Shown: positions 18,765 through 27,451 of the stretch, piece after piece
Layout: every line of letters starts with the position of its first letter
Position numbering within the stretch: position 1 is the stretch's first letter
DNA from: Paenibacillus phoenicis
Lineage (GTDB): Bacteria; Bacillota; Bacilli; Paenibacillales; Paenibacillaceae
NCBI RefSeq assembly: GCF_034718895.1
Contig: NZ_JAYERP010000001.1
Coordinates: 930,001-994,000 of the forward strand
Direction of reading: 5' to 3'
DNA length: 64,000 nt
Made by a program: the position numbers and the translations under genes
Notes under the pieces: generated by a model
What the model was told of the DNA's origin: nothing
Seen by the model: only the letters and a program-made list of their open reading frames with translations
The model's database searches: none

Positions 18765-19118
18765 ATGAGTCAGGAGAATAGGCTTGAGAAGACAAACCGG
18801 ATCAACCTTTTGTTTGACTTCTATGAAGCGCTGCTGACGGAGAAGCAGCAGACGTTCTTGAAATATTATTTTCTCGATGATTTCTCGCTGGGCGAAATTG
18901 CCGCTGAGTTCGAGATCAGCCGTCAGGCGGTATATGAACATATCAAACGGGCTGAAGGCATGCTGGAAACGTACGAGGAGAAGCTGGGTCTGCTGAAGAA
19001 GCACGAAGCGCGGAGCCTCGTGTTGTCCCGGTTAGGGCAACTGGTCGAAGACAGCGACATGTCCCCGTTACATAAAGAAACCGCAAGAAATTTGCTTCGC
19101 GAGGCGGAGCAATTGTAA
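18765..19118 (+). CDS. ylxM: YlxM family helix-turn-helix protein (SRP-associated)
   Basis: A 117-residue protein of the UPF0122/YlxM family, nearly always encoded directly before ffh. It has a sigma-70 region-4-like helix-turn-helix ([22 protein letters not shown] at about residues 43-64). The streptococcal homologue modulates SRP GTPase activity; a DNA-binding role is unproven. The ATG at 18765 follows GGAGGGGGTG; an upstream in-frame TTG would add 27 unconserved residues. Spacing to ffh is 51 bases. Confidence 0.92.
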   Translation: MSQENRLEKTNRINLLFDFYEALLTEKQQTFLKYYFLDDFSLGEIAAEFEISRQAVYEHIKRAEGMLETYEEKLGLLKKHEARSLVLSRLGQLVEDSDMSPLHKETARNLLREAEQL

Positions 19119-19169
19119 GATGACAATAGGAATACGGAACGATTCTTATAGAGATGGAGGTGACGAGGT

Positions 19170-20546
19170 ATGGCATTTGAAGGTTTGACAAGCCGTTTAC
19201 AGAGCGTGTTCAGCAAGCTTCGCGGCAAGGGCAAAGTTTCCGAGGACGATGTGAACGAAGCGATGCGTGAGGTTCGCCTCGCGTTGCTGGAAGCGGACGT
19301 CAACTTTAAAGTCGTCAAGGAATTCATCGCCAAGGTGAAGGAGAAGGCGGTCGGCAAAGAGGTGATGGACAGCTTTACGCCGGGCATGGTCATCATCGAT
19401 ATCGTCAACAAAGAGCTGACCGAGCTGATGGGCGGAAGCCAAGCCAAGCTGGCTCGCAGCAATCGGCCGCCAACTGTCGTGATGATGGCGGGTCTGCAAG
19501 GGGCTGGGAAGACGACAACCTCGGCGAAGCTGGCCAAGCTGCTGCTGAAGGAGAATCACCGGCCGCTGCTGGTCGCAGGGGACATTTACCGTCCGGCGGC
19601 AATCAAGCAGCTGCAGGTGCTCGGCGAGCAGATCAAAGTGCCGGTGTTTACGTTGCCGGAGGGCAACAGCCCGGTCGAAATCGCCCGTCAGGCGTTGCAG
19701 CATGCGAAGGATAACGGCAACGACTACGTGCTGATTGATACCGCAGGCCGGCTGCATGTGGACGAAGAGCTGATGCAGGAGCTGCGGCAAATCCATGAAG
19801 TGACGAAGCCGGACGAAGTCTTGCTGGTTGTGGACGCCATGACCGGTCAGGACGCGGTTAACGTTGCGGAGAGCTTCAATCAACAGCTGACGCTCACCGG
19901 TGTCGTGTTGACCAAGCTCGACGGCGATACCCGCGGCGGTGCGGCGTTGTCGGTTAAGGCCGTAACCGGCTGTCCGATCAAGTTTGCCGCGCTTGGCGAG
20001 AAGATCGATGCGCTGGAACCGTTCCATCCGGAACGGATGGCATCGCGGATTCTTGGCATGGGCGACATGCTGTCGCTGATTGAGAAAGCCCAAGCCAACA
20101 TCGACGCGGAAAAAGCGAAGGAAATGGAACGGAAAATGCGCAATGCGGAGTTTACGTTCGAGGATTTCCTGGAGCAAATGGAGCAGGTGAAGAAGCTGGG
20201 CCCGCTGGATCAGCTCATGGACATGATCCCCGGCATGGGCAAGATGAAGCAGATGCAGAACGTCAAGGTGGACGAGAAGCAAATGAGCCGGGTAGAGGCC
20301 ATCGTGCATTCGATGACCAAAGAGGAGAAGCAGAATCCCGATATGATCAATCACAGCCGGCGCAAACGGATCGCTGCAGGCAGCGGAACCACGCTCGCCG
20401 ACGTCAACCGCTTGATCAAGCAATTTGACGAGATGCGCCGCGTGATGAAGCAGTTCTCCGACATGATGGGGCCGAAAGGCAAAGGTAACAAAATGTTAAA
20501 GCAATTAAGCAAGGCTGGCAAAGGGATGAGATTCCCTTTCCGTTAA
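19170..20546 (+). CDS. ffh: Signal recognition particle protein Ffh
   Basis: A 458-residue SRP54 homologue that binds signal peptides and 4.5S/scRNA. An N-terminal helical N domain is followed by the G domain, with G1 GLQGAGKTTT near residue 107, DTAGRLHVDEELM, TKLDGDTRGG and ALGEKIDALEPF. The M domain is methionine-rich (LDQLMDMIPGMGKMKQMQ, then KQFSDMMGPKG). The ATG follows GGAGGTGACGAGGT. It is followed by rpsP after 38 bases, as in Bacillus. Confidence 0.97.
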   Translation: MAFEGLTSRLQSVFSKLRGKGKVSEDDVNEAMREVRLALLEADVNFKVVKEFIAKVKEKAVGKEVMDSFTPGMVIIDIVNKELTELMGGSQAKLARSNRPPTVVMMAGLQGAGKTTTSAKLAKLLLKENHRPLLVAGDIYRPAAIKQLQVLGEQIKVPVFTLPEGNSPVEIARQALQHAKDNGNDYVLIDTAGRLHVDEELMQELRQIHEVTKPDEVLLVVDAMTGQDAVNVAESFNQQLTLTGVVLTKLDGDTRGGAALSVKAVTGCPIKFAALGEKIDALEPFHPERMASRILGMGDMLSLIEKAQANIDAEKAKEMERKMRNAEFTFEDFLEQMEQVKKLGPLDQLMDMIPGMGKMKQMQNVKVDEKQMSRVEAIVHSMTKEEKQNPDMINHSRRKRIAAGSGTTLADVNRLIKQFDEMRRVMKQFSDMMGPKGKGNKMLKQLSKAGKGMRFPFR

Positions 20547-20584
20547 TCGATAGCAAGGTTCATTCTTAGAAGGAGGTGAATTTC

Positions 20585-20857
20585 GTGGCAGTTCGTATTC
20601 GTTTGAAACGTATTGGTGCTCATAAAGCTCCTTTCTACCGTATCGTGGTTTCGAATTCCCGTTCCCCGCGTGACGGTCGTTTTATCGAGGAGATTGGTTA
20701 CTACAACCCGGTTGCTGAGCCGGCCGTAGTCAACATCGATGAAGAGAAAGCATTGAAATGGCTCCAAGACGGTGCACAAGCATCCGATACCGTTCGCAAT
20801 CTGCTGAGCAAAGCAGGCGTTATGAAGAAATTCCATGAGCTTAGACAGCAGAAATAA
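20585..20857 (+). CDS. rpsP: 30S ribosomal protein S16
   Basis: A 90-residue protein beginning [20 protein letters not shown], diagnostic for S16. The GTG at 20585 is chosen because AAGGAGGTGA lies just upstream; an in-frame GTG inside that site adds three residues. It is clustered with khpA, and then rimM and trmD, the classic rpsP-rimM-trmD-rplS ribosome maturation group. Confidence 0.97.
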   Translation: MAVRIRLKRIGAHKAPFYRIVVSNSRSPRDGRFIEEIGYYNPVAEPAVVNIDEEKALKWLQDGAQASDTVRNLLSKAGVMKKFHELRQQK

Positions 20858-20879
20858 TTGCTGATTCGGAGGGTCGTAA

Positions 20880-21110
20880 ATGGAACAATTAGTCGGCGTT
20901 ATTGCGAAGGCTCTTGTTGATCATCCGGACGACGTGCGCGTAGATGTCGTGGAGAAGGACCACCTGATTGTGTATGAGCTCTCCGTACATCCCGACGATG
21001 TAGGGAAGGTTATTGGCAAGCAGGGGAGAATCGCCAAGGCGCTTCGCACCGTCGTAGCATCGGCAGCGGTCAAGATGGATAAGCGGGTCACCGTGGATAT
21101 CATGTCTTGA
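20880..21110 (+). CDS. khpA: KH-domain RNA-binding protein KhpA
   Basis: A 76-residue single KH domain with the GxxG-type loop GKQGRIAKALR. KhpA (YlqC) pairs with KhpB and binds RNA, affecting cell division and elongation in several Firmicutes. It lies 22 bases after rpsP with GGAGGG upstream and ends in front of a strong terminator. Confidence 0.93.
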   Translation: MEQLVGVIAKALVDHPDDVRVDVVEKDHLIVYELSVHPDDVGKVIGKQGRIAKALRTVVASAAVKMDKRVTVDIMS

Positions 21111-21139
21111 ACGGTAACTTCATAATGGTAGACGAAAGC

Positions 21140-21168
21140 GGGTTAGGATGTTTGTCCTAGCCCTTTTT
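21140..21168 (+). terminator. Terminator after khpA
   Basis: GGGTTAGGA and TCCTAGCCC arms (nine pairs, one G-U) around a six-base loop, with five T directly after. It separates rpsP-khpA from rimM-trmD, so the latter pair probably has its own promoter or depends on read-through. Confidence 0.92.
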
Positions 21169-21248
21169 CGTACATGCTGAAGCAGAAGGATCCTGGCAGT
21201 TAGGACAAGCTGCGAGTATGACGAGGAGATAGCACTTGGGAGGTTAAT

Positions 21249-21767
21249 ATGTCGGATTCATTGTTAACGGTAGGCAAAATCGTAAATACACACGGGATAC
21301 GCGGGGAGCTTCGCGTGCTGTTGCAGACGGACTTTCCGGAGGTGCGCTTTGCTCCGAAAAGCCGGCTCCTGATCGTTCATCCCGAAACCGGGGAACGGCT
21401 GGAGGTCACCGTACAATCGGCGCGGCCTTACAAACAGATGTATATTGTCAAATTCGTCGAATTCTCCAACATCAACGATGTGGAAAGGTTCAAAGGCCGT
21501 GACTTGAAGGTGAGCAAGGCGGAATCGGTGGAGCTTCCGGAAAACGAATATTATTTCCATGAAATCATCGGCTGCAGAGTTGTTTCCGATGAGGGGGAAG
21601 AGTTAGGTGAAATCGTGGAGATTTTGCGGCCCGGCGCCAATGACGTTTGGGTGGCCAAGCTGCCAAACGGTAAACAGCTGCTGCTTCCGGTGATCGATGA
21701 CGTTGTATTGGACGTCAACGTGAAGGAGAAAATCATTACAGTGCATATGATGGAAGGACTGTTGTAG
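21249..21767 (+). CDS. rimM: Ribosome maturation factor RimM
   Basis: A 172-residue 16S-rRNA processing factor that binds S19 during 30S head assembly. The N-terminal RimM barrel ([20 protein letters not shown]) is followed by a PRC-barrel domain ([20 protein letters not shown] to [10 protein letters not shown]). Its stop is one base from the trmD start, so translation is coupled. GGGAGG precedes the ATG. Confidence 0.96.
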   Translation: MSDSLLTVGKIVNTHGIRGELRVLLQTDFPEVRFAPKSRLLIVHPETGERLEVTVQSARPYKQMYIVKFVEFSNINDVERFKGRDLKVSKAESVELPENEYYFHEIIGCRVVSDEGEELGEIVEILRPGANDVWVAKLPNGKQLLLPVIDDVVLDVNVKEKIITVHMMEGLL

Positions 21768-21768
21768 G

Positions 21769-22593
21769 ATGCGCGTGGATGTGTTGACCTTGTTTCCTGA
21801 AATGTTCGCCGGCGTATTTGGCAGCAGCATCCTCGGCAAAGCTCAGGACAAGGGCATTGTGTCATTCAACGCCATTAACTTCCGGGACTACGCGGGTAAT
21901 AAACACGGGACTGTCGATGACACGCCTTATGGCGGCGGCGGAGGGATGGTGCTGAAGCCGGAACCGATTTTTCGTGCGGTTGAAGATTTGCTTGGACGGG
22001 AAATTGATGGGGAAAACGGAGATACAGCGAAAGATCCGGCAGCTGCTGCAGAACCTGACCTGACGCCAAACCCTTCCGTTCGTCCACCGCGCATTATCCT
22101 GATGTGTCCGCAAGGCGAGACGTTTACGCAAAAGAAGGCGGAAGAATTGGCCCAGGAAGATCACCTGATCTTTATTTGCGGCCATTATGAAGGATACGAC
22201 GAACGGATTCGCCAGCATTTGGTCACCGACGAGTTATCGATCGGCGATTATGTGCTGACCGGCGGCGAGCTGCCGGCGATGGTTGTCATCGACAGTGTGA
22301 CGCGCCTGCTGCCCGGGGTGTTAGGCAATGAAACAAGCGCGGTCACCGATTCGTTTAGCACCGGACTGCTGGAATACCCGCATTACACACGTCCCGTTGA
22401 GTTTCGCGGCTGGAGAGTGCCGGATATTCTGCTCAGTGGACATCATGCCAATGTCGATGAATGGCGGCGCAAGGAAGCGTTACGGCGGACGTGGGAGCGA
22501 CGCCCCGATCTGCTTGAGAAGGTGGAGTTATCCCCTAAGGACTTGCGCTGGCTGGAAGAAATCAAAGCTAATGCTCCGAAAGGGAAGGATTAA
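21769..22593 (+). CDS. trmD: tRNA (guanine37-N1)-methyltransferase TrmD
   Basis: A 274-residue SPOUT methyltransferase that makes m1G37 and prevents frameshifts. It begins [13 protein letters not shown] and has [17 protein letters not shown], then [15 protein letters not shown], the knot sequences [10 protein letters not shown] and [15 protein letters not shown], and [17 protein letters not shown]. It is about 25-30 residues longer than usual because of an acidic, proline-rich insert at about 83-105 ([20 protein letters not shown]). Its last 26 bases overlap the end of the convergent deacetylase gene. Confidence 0.95.
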   Translation: MRVDVLTLFPEMFAGVFGSSILGKAQDKGIVSFNAINFRDYAGNKHGTVDDTPYGGGGGMVLKPEPIFRAVEDLLGREIDGENGDTAKDPAAAAEPDLTPNPSVRPPRIILMCPQGETFTQKKAEELAQEDHLIFICGHYEGYDERIRQHLVTDELSIGDYVLTGGELPAMVVIDSVTRLLPGVLGNETSAVTDSFSTGLLEYPHYTRPVEFRGWRVPDILLSGHHANVDEWRRKEALRRTWERRPDLLEKVELSPKDLRWLEEIKANAPKGKD

Positions 22594-23494
22594 GTAACTT
22601 CTCCATGTCTGTGTCCGATGTGACCGTTAAGCGGTTTAAAGCCATTAACCGGTCACCGGGTTGAACAAAGCCCTGGCGAACGGTGAAAGCCATGCGGTAG
22701 CCGTTCTCCTGCAGCTCATAAATCATCTGTTGGGATTTCTCGCCATACGGGTAAGCAAAGTAAGGAGAGTCGACCCCGTTTTCCTTCATCTTGTCGATAT
22801 CGGCTTGGATCAACGTGGAGTCTAGCCCTGCGGATGCAGCAACCCCGCATTTTTGAAAGCCTTTGTAATGCAGATTGTACGTGTGGCTGTGAAACTCGAA
22901 TACATCGCGCGCAGCATGGATTTCTTCCTTTGAAAGATACGTTTTCTTCGTGGGATCAAAGTTTTGGGTTTCTTCTTCGATTTTACTGCCGATGACAAAG
23001 ATGGCTGCTTTAAATCCATAGGTTTTGAGAATCGGATAAGCGTAAATATAGTTATTTTGATAGCCGTCATCAAAGGTAATCACCACGCTCTTGGCCGGCA
23101 GGGAGATTTGTCCTCTGACGTATTGTTCAAGTTCGCTTAAAGAGGCGGTATAATACTCCTGCTCATGCAGATAGGCCATCTCTGCTTCAAAAGCCTCAAG
23201 ATTGATGATGGATTTGTTGCCAGGCTCTTGATTGTATTGCTTCGGGGTTATGTAATGATACATCAGTACGGGCACTTGTGCGGCGGTGCCTGGGGCAACC
23301 GCAAAGTCCTTCGGCAGGGTGGGATATTCCTCATGCTTCGCATGGCTTGAAGTAAACACCTTCGTTTTTACCATATCCCATGAGGTACAAGCCTTACGGG
23401 CCATTACCGTATTCGGATGGGTCACTGCGGCCGAATACACAAAAATCGAAATTGCTGCGAAAAATAGTACATACTTTGCTAATCTTCTTCTCAT
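22568..23494 (-). CDS. Secreted polysaccharide deacetylase (NodB homology domain)
   Basis: A 308-residue protein with an N-terminal signal or anchor helix (about residues 8-25). The NodB domain begins at PVLMYHYI. Metal and catalytic motifs are TFDDGYQNN (the two Asp), HSHTYNLH (metal His) and FAYPYGE. Such enzymes remove N-acetyl groups from peptidoglycan, poly-N-acetylglucosamine or chitin-like polymers; the substrate cannot be told from sequence. It is read opposite to trmD and its 3' end overlaps trmD. No terminator separates them. Confidence 0.88.
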   Translation of the reverse strand: MRRRLAKYVLFFAAISIFVYSAAVTHPNTVMARKACTSWDMVKTKVFTSSHAKHEEYPTLPKDFAVAPGTAAQVPVLMYHYITPKQYNQEPGNKSIINLEAFEAEMAYLHEQEYYTASLSELEQYVRGQISLPAKSVVITFDDGYQNNYIYAYPILKTYGFKAAIFVIGSKIEEETQNFDPTKKTYLSKEEIHAARDVFEFHSHTYNLHYKGFQKCGVAASAGLDSTLIQADIDKMKENGVDSPYFAYPYGEKSQQMIYELQENGYRMAFTVRQGFVQPGDRLMALNRLTVTSDTDMEKLLNPSLSEH

Positions 23495-23587
23495 TTCTCC
23501 ACAAACTCCTATTTTTCTCTATTAGATCTATTTTATTCGCTCTCTCCAAAAAAGTGGTTACGATTTGTTAGCCTACATCAAAACCAA

Positions 23588-23615
23588 AAACCCCCGGTAG
23601 ATTTACCGAGGGTTT
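23588..23615 (-). terminator. Terminator after the small stalk-domain gene
   Basis: Read leftwards, AAACCCTCGGTA pairs with TACCGGGGGTTT around a four-base loop, followed by TT and further T. It ends four bases after the stop codon of the stalk-domain gene and shields the deacetylase gene from its transcription. Confidence 0.88.
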
Positions 23616-23618
23616 TGC

Positions 23619-24143
23619 TTATTCGAATGATTCGACGATATATCCGGCGGCGATGACGTCTTTTTTGCTTAACACAATCGACCCCAGCTCTTTCTTAACA
23701 GTGATCAAATGAGACTTGTTCGTAACGACGGAAGTCGTTTCTCCATCCTTAAGGTTTGCGGCATTAAGGCTAAATGCGGTTTCGCCTCCCGCGCGAACAA
23801 CGTATACATTGGCGGTATCTTCAGATTGCGAAGCGGAAAGGCGCGGGTTTGCAGCGATCAGATCGGATAAGGTGATCCATTCCTTCTTTGAACTGAACGA
23901 AATCGTTTTGGTCGCACCATCGTAGGTTGTGCTGTAATTAAACAAGCTTGCGGCTTCACGAATCGGGACATAGGTCGTTCCATTAAAGACCAGCGCATCC
24001 GCGGTCAGCTTGGTTTGCCCATTCACCACGTAATTGAAGTATTTGATGGTCGCTTTGACCGTTTTTACCGCAGGAGCAGCCCCCGCCACGGATGCCGAGC
24101 CAATTAAGGCACACGCCGTAACCGCGAGTACGAACTTTTTCAT
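23619..24143 (-). CDS. Secreted stalk-domain (copper amine oxidase N-terminal-like) protein
   Basis: A 174-residue exported protein: signal peptide about 1-22 (ALIGSASVAGAAPA), then one stalk domain (about 35-95) with LVFNGTTYVPIREAASLFNY. A C-terminal part (about 95-174) was not recognised. These domains are numerous in Paenibacillus and often decorate cell-surface enzymes. GGAGGG lies upstream of the ATG. The neighbouring deacetylase and the hydrolase at 11.5-12.9 kb suggest a cell-surface theme, but no functional link is shown. Confidence 0.75.
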   Translation of the reverse strand: MKKFVLAVTACALIGSASVAGAAPAVKTVKATIKYFNYVVNGQTKLTADALVFNGTTYVPIREAASLFNYSTTYDGATKTISFSSKKEWITLSDLIAANPRLSASQSEDTANVYVVRAGGETAFSLNAANLKDGETTSVVTNKSHLITVKKELGSIVLSKKDVIAAGYIVESFE

Positions 24144-24254
24144 TCGATTCCCTCCAATCGATTATCGTCCTTTAAAAATATTACACAGAAGCTTATCTAA
24201 TGATATAGGATTTGTGGGTTATTTTGCTGGGAGCAGATCAGACGAAGGGACTAG

Positions 24255-24294
24255 CCCTAATCCAGAGAGATTGGGTCTTAGGCTTGTGCCTAAG
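24255..24294. other. Two adjacent hairpins upstream of tRNA-Pro
   Basis: CCCTAATC/GATTGGG (one bulged T) and CTTAGGC-TTGT-GCCTAAG (perfect 7-bp stem) lie side by side within the 249-bp gap between the stalk gene and the tRNA. They precede a likely promoter. Neither is followed by a T-run. They could be a structured leader or operator; nothing else was seen in this gap. Confidence 0.4.
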
Positions 24295-24297
24295 CTC

Positions 24298-24327
24298 TTG
24301 CGAGGGTGCGCGCTTATGGCTTATAAT
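24298..24327 (+). promoter_or_regulatory. Likely promoter of tRNA-Pro
   Basis: TTGCGA (24298-24303) and TATAAT (24322-24327) with an 18-base spacer, about 65 bases before the tRNA. A TTGACA at 24340 has no -10 partner. Confidence 0.6.
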
Positions 24328-24392
24328 GGAACTACGCGATTGACATAAGGTTAACGTTGAACGGCAAATCGTTAACCACCATGAGTGATTAT

Positions 24393-24466
24393 CGGGGTAT
24401 GGCGCAGTCAGGTAGCGCGCACCCTTGGGGTGGGTGAGGCCGTGGGTTCGAATCCCGCTACTCCGA
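24393..24466 (+). tRNA. tRNA-Pro (anticodon GGG)
   Basis: A full cloverleaf can be drawn. The acceptor stem is CGGGGTA/TACTCCG with one G-U pair. The D arm is GCGC...GCGC. The anticodon stem is CACCC/GGGTG with loop TTGGGGT, giving anticodon GGG. The variable loop has five bases, and the T arm is GTGGG-TTCGAAT-CCCGC with discriminator A. CCA is not encoded. It reads proline codons CCC and CCU. It is a single-gene unit between a promoter and a strong terminator. Confidence 0.95.
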
Positions 24467-24480
24467 TCCTAGCAAACCGA

Positions 24481-24523
24481 AGAAACAGGCAAATTCAACT
24501 GAATTTTGCCTGTTTCTTTTTTT
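24481..24523 (+). terminator. Terminator after tRNA-Pro
   Basis: AGAAACAGGCAAATTCA pairs with TGAATTTTGCCTGTTTCT (one unpaired T), a stem of about 17 bp, followed by an unbroken T-run. Confidence 0.95.
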
Positions 24524-24631
24524 AACCACGAAAGCTAGCGAGGCAGTTGCCTCAAATCGTTAGTCGCCCATACCGTTCGTCCACTGTTCTCATACTATGC
24601 ATTAGCTTGCATAAGGAAGGGGAACAAGGGA

Positions 24632-24892
24632 ATGGAAGAGATTTATTATAATTGCTTACGATGCATGGGGAAGCGAGTTCGTATTTTAGCCTGTGACGGC
24701 GCCGTACACGAAGGCACGATCGTGAAGGTTGACCGGTACAATGTATATCTAAAAAGATCAGGAAAAGGCCGGGCTCAAATTTCGGCATTTTATCCGCCCT
24801 ACGGTTATGGCTACGGATACGGGCCTTCTGGAGCGGCCGGGGATATTTTGACGCTGAGCCTGTTCACGCTGCTGGCAATTGCATTAATTTAA
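24632..24892 (+). CDS. Small protein of unknown function, possible Sm-like fold
   Basis: An 86-residue protein not recognised by name. The N-terminal half alternates hydrophobic strands in a pattern like an Sm/LSm or small beta-barrel (GKRVRILACDGAVHEGTIVKVDRYNVYL). A tyrosine-glycine tail element (PPYGYGYGYGP) and a hydrophobic C-terminus (LTLSLFTLLAIALI) that could insert into the membrane follow. GGAAGGGG precedes the ATG and a terminator follows closely, so it is a real, monocistronic gene. It may be one of several Gram-positive spore or surface small proteins; that is a guess. Confidence 0.7.
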   Translation: MEEIYYNCLRCMGKRVRILACDGAVHEGTIVKVDRYNVYLKRSGKGRAQISAFYPPYGYGYGYGPSGAAGDILTLSLFTLLAIALI

Positions 24893-24905
24893 GGCTGAAA
24901 CGTTC

Positions 24906-24933
24906 GCCTCCAAGGGATTGGAGGCATTTTTTT
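24906..24933 (+). terminator. Terminator after the small orphan gene
   Basis: GCCTCC and GGAGGC arms around an eight-base loop, followed by A and seven T. Confidence 0.9.
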
Positions 24934-25003
24934 GTTCAATTTTGGATAGGATAAATTTAGGATATCCCCTGATAACCCTTGCCTTGTAGAACTTATATTT
25001 TTC

Positions 25004-25032
25004 TTGCGAAGCCTATGGGATTATGGTAAAAT
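25004..25032 (+). promoter_or_regulatory. Promoter of rplS
   Basis: TTGCGA (25004-25009) and TAAAAT (25027-25032) with the ideal 17-base spacer, about 100 bases before rplS. It makes rplS independent of rimM-trmD, from which it is separated by several inserted genes. Confidence 0.65.
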
Positions 25033-25039
25033 TCAATTT

Positions 25040-25133
25040 GTTGTGAATTCGGTGGTCCGCTGCGGATGATGAAGAAGAACAAGAGGTTCTTTGGAAGAGG
25101 CATGAACACCTGAGTGGAAGGAGGGAGTCCTAG
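25040..25133 (+). promoter_or_regulatory. Possible structured 5' leader of rplS
   Basis: About 95 untranslated bases separate the promoter from the rplS start. They contain at least one hairpin (AAGAAC-AAGAG-GTTCTT). An L19 autoregulatory leader is known upstream of rplS in Firmicutes; whether this is one was not tested against the family model. Confidence 0.35.
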
Positions 25134-25478
25134 ATGAATATCGTACAAGCGATTACGCAAGAACAGCTTCGCAAGGATATTCCGAGCTTTCGTCCTGGTG
25201 ACACTTTGAAAGTGTTCGTTAAGGTTATCGAGGGATCTCGTGAACGTGTCCAATTGTTCGAAGGTGTTGTGATTAAGCGTCGTGGCGGCGGAATTAGCGA
25301 AACTTTTACGGTTCGTAAAATTTCCAACGGTGTAGGCGTGGAAAGAACTTTCCCGCTTCATTCCCCGAAAATCGATAAAATCGAAGTGGCTCGCCGTGGT
25401 AAAGTGCGTCGTGCGAAGTTGTATTATCTTCGTGAGCTTCGCGGTAAAGCAGCGAGAATTAAAGAAGTACGTCGTTAA
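25134..25478 (+). CDS. rplS: 50S ribosomal protein L19
   Basis: A 114-residue protein located at the 30S-50S interface. The [20 protein letters not shown] stretch, [11 protein letters not shown], and the basic C-terminus with [17 protein letters not shown] are diagnostic. GAAGGAGGG precedes the ATG. It is followed by a terminator before lepB. Confidence 0.97.
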   Translation: MNIVQAITQEQLRKDIPSFRPGDTLKVFVKVIEGSRERVQLFEGVVIKRRGGGISETFTVRKISNGVGVERTFPLHSPKIDKIEVARRGKVRRAKLYYLRELRGKAARIKEVRR

Positions 25479-25496
25479 TTTTCCGTTAACGAAGAG

Positions 25497-25530
25497 GGGG
25501 CTTGTATCCAATCAAGCCCCTTTGCTTTTT
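25497..25530 (+). terminator. Terminator after rplS
   Basis: GGGGCTTG and CAAGCCCC arms around an eight-base loop, then TTTGCTTTTTC. It lies 20 bases after the rplS stop. Confidence 0.88.
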
Positions 25531-25600
25531 CTTCGGGAAGTTTCGAGTTCATTCACTACCTCCAGTACATATTTTAAGAGATAAGGAGAGGTCACGATCC

Positions 25601-26269
25601 ATGGAGAAGCATGAACGTCAGGATTATCCGGAGGTTTCGCCGTCTTCCGGACGGGTGGAGCAGTCGCCAGACGGGCCAGGAGCGGTGCAAACGCCGCCTG
25701 CGGGCAAGAAGGAAAAAAGCGAGGCGCTGGAGTGGCTGAAAGCTATCGCCATCGCCGTTGTGCTGGTTCTCCTGATTCGTTGGCTTTTCTTTGCTCCGTT
25801 TATCGTCGACGGCCCGTCGATGCAGCCAAACTTTCATACGGGAGAACGGATCATCGTCAACAAGATCATTTATGATATCCGCGCTCCAAAGCACGGCGAG
25901 GTCATTGTTTTCCACGTTCCGTCGGAGGGGCGGGATTTCATCAAACGTGTAATCGGCGTCCCTGGGGATACCGTTCAAGTGGAAGGGGATACGGTGACGG
26001 TCAACGGGAAGGTCGTAGACGAGAAGTACATTAAAGATGTCGTGATCGAGAAGCATAATAATAACGAGCTGTACAATACGGAAGCGAATTTTCCCAACGA
26101 GCTGGTTCCGGATGGAACCGTGCCGGAAGGATACGTATTTGTACTGGGGGATAACCGCTCGAATAGCACGGACAGCCGGCGGATCGGTTACGTACCTTAC
26201 AAAGACATCGTAGGTCGGGCAGATCTGGTGTTCTGGCCGCTGTCGGATCTGAAGTTTATCCGGCACTAG
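25601..26269 (+). CDS. lepB: Type I signal peptidase
   Basis: A 222-residue membrane serine protease that removes signal peptides outside the membrane. A polar proline-rich N-terminus (1-40) precedes a single membrane helix (about 46-65). The catalytic Ser73 is in DGPSMQPN and Lys115 in RDFIKRVIG, followed by the GDNR box (VLGDNRSNSTDSR). The ATG at 25601 follows AAGGAGAGG; an upstream in-frame extension runs through the terminator and is rejected. The rplS-lepB-rbgA order is as in other Firmicutes. Confidence 0.95.
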   Translation: MEKHERQDYPEVSPSSGRVEQSPDGPGAVQTPPAGKKEKSEALEWLKAIAIAVVLVLLIRWLFFAPFIVDGPSMQPNFHTGERIIVNKIIYDIRAPKHGEVIVFHVPSEGRDFIKRVIGVPGDTVQVEGDTVTVNGKVVDEKYIKDVVIEKHNNNELYNTEANFPNELVPDGTVPEGYVFVLGDNRSNSTDSRRIGYVPYKDIVGRADLVFWPLSDLKFIRH

Positions 26270-26336
26270 ACGTTGCGCAATAGAATGGGAGAAACGTGAG
26301 GGAAGGCGCGTTCTTGGGACAGTGAGGTGAAGGTAT

Positions 26337-27200
26337 ATGACAATTCAATGGTTTCCCGGCCACATGACCAAGGCACGCCGGCAAATCCAGGAGAAGCTCA
26401 AGCTGATCGATGTGGTCATCGAGCTCCTTGACGCGAGGTTGCCTCTGTCGAGCCGCAATCCGATGATCGATGAGATTTTGCAAGGTAAGCCGCGCTTGAT
26501 CGTATTAAATAAATCCGATTTGGCCGACCCTGCGGTTACGCGGCAATGGATTGCTTATTTTAAGGAAGAAGGGCATCTGGCCGTTGAAGCAGACGCCGCC
26601 AGCGGGCAAGGCTTAAAGGAGATTCCCCGCTTGGCCAAGGAACTGCTGAAGGAGCGGATCGAGAAGCAAATCGCCAAAGGCATCAAGCCCCGGGCGGTTC
26701 GAGCTTTAATTGTCGGAATCCCGAATGTTGGGAAATCAACGCTGATTAATGGCTTAGCTGGTCGTAAAATCGCCGCCACCGGCGACAGACCCGGCGTCAC
26801 CAAAGGTCAGCAATGGATCAAGGTTGGCACGGAGATGGAGTTACTCGACACGCCGGGTATTTTATGGCCGAAGTTTGAGGATCAGAACGTCGGCTACCGG
26901 CTGGCCGTGACCGGTGCGATCCGCGAAGAGATTTTGAACGTGGAAGACATCGCTTTTTTTGCCGTAAAATATTTGGTCCGGTATTACTGGGAGCCGTTCA
27001 AAGCGCGGTTTGAGCTGGATCAGCCGCCGCGAGACTTCGACGATCCGGACGAAATCGTTGCGATCATGGAAGCGGTGGGGCGTAAACGCGGTTGCCTCAT
27101 CAGCGGTGGACGAGTGGATTTGGAGAAAGCATCGGGGATTCTGCTTCGCGAATTGAGAGCCGGGAAGCTGGGCAGATATTCGTTGGAAGCCCCCTATTAA
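26337..27200 (+). CDS. rbgA: Ribosome biogenesis GTPase RbgA (YlqF)
   Basis: A 287-residue circularly permuted GTPase required for late 50S assembly. The G4 motif (NKSDLAD, about residues 58-64) comes before G1 (GIPNVGKST, about 126-134) and G3 (DTPG), the permuted order. The N-terminus [17 protein letters not shown] is diagnostic. A C-terminal RNA-binding helical region follows. GAGGTGAAGG precedes the ATG and a terminator follows the gene. Confidence 0.97.
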   Translation: MTIQWFPGHMTKARRQIQEKLKLIDVVIELLDARLPLSSRNPMIDEILQGKPRLIVLNKSDLADPAVTRQWIAYFKEEGHLAVEADAASGQGLKEIPRLAKELLKERIEKQIAKGIKPRAVRALIVGIPNVGKSTLINGLAGRKIAATGDRPGVTKGQQWIKVGTEMELLDTPGILWPKFEDQNVGYRLAVTGAIREEILNVEDIAFFAVKYLVRYYWEPFKARFELDQPPRDFDDPDEIVAIMEAVGRKRGCLISGGRVDLEKASGILLRELRAGKLGRYSLEAPY

Positions 27201-27207
27201 TAAATGA

Positions 27208-27261
27208 AAGCCGCTGGCGGTTTGGAGATCCTTCTTCAGATCGCCGGCGGCTTGTTTTTTT
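27208..27261 (+). terminator. Terminator after rbgA
   Basis: AAGCCGCTGGCG and CGCCGGCGGCTT form a 12-bp stem with one G-U pair around a long loop, followed by G and seven T. Confidence 0.85.
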
Positions 27262-27451
27262 AGCGAAAGGCTGTAGAATCGAAAGAGGATTGCCGATAAA
27301 ATAAGGGAAGCATCGTAATTTATAGAGATGAAACCGATAGAGTGATGGATGCGCTCCAGGCGTGGAACCCTCATTTCCGAGTCCGGAGATAGGAACCAAC
27401 AACATAGAACAGCTAGCAACGGGGGAAGTTTCGCGAGAACAAGGAGGCATT

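Noticed and set aside
27305-27451. T-box or other riboswitch ahead of rnhB
   Set aside because: No T-box sequence (TGGNACCGCG-type) and no terminator just before the gene.
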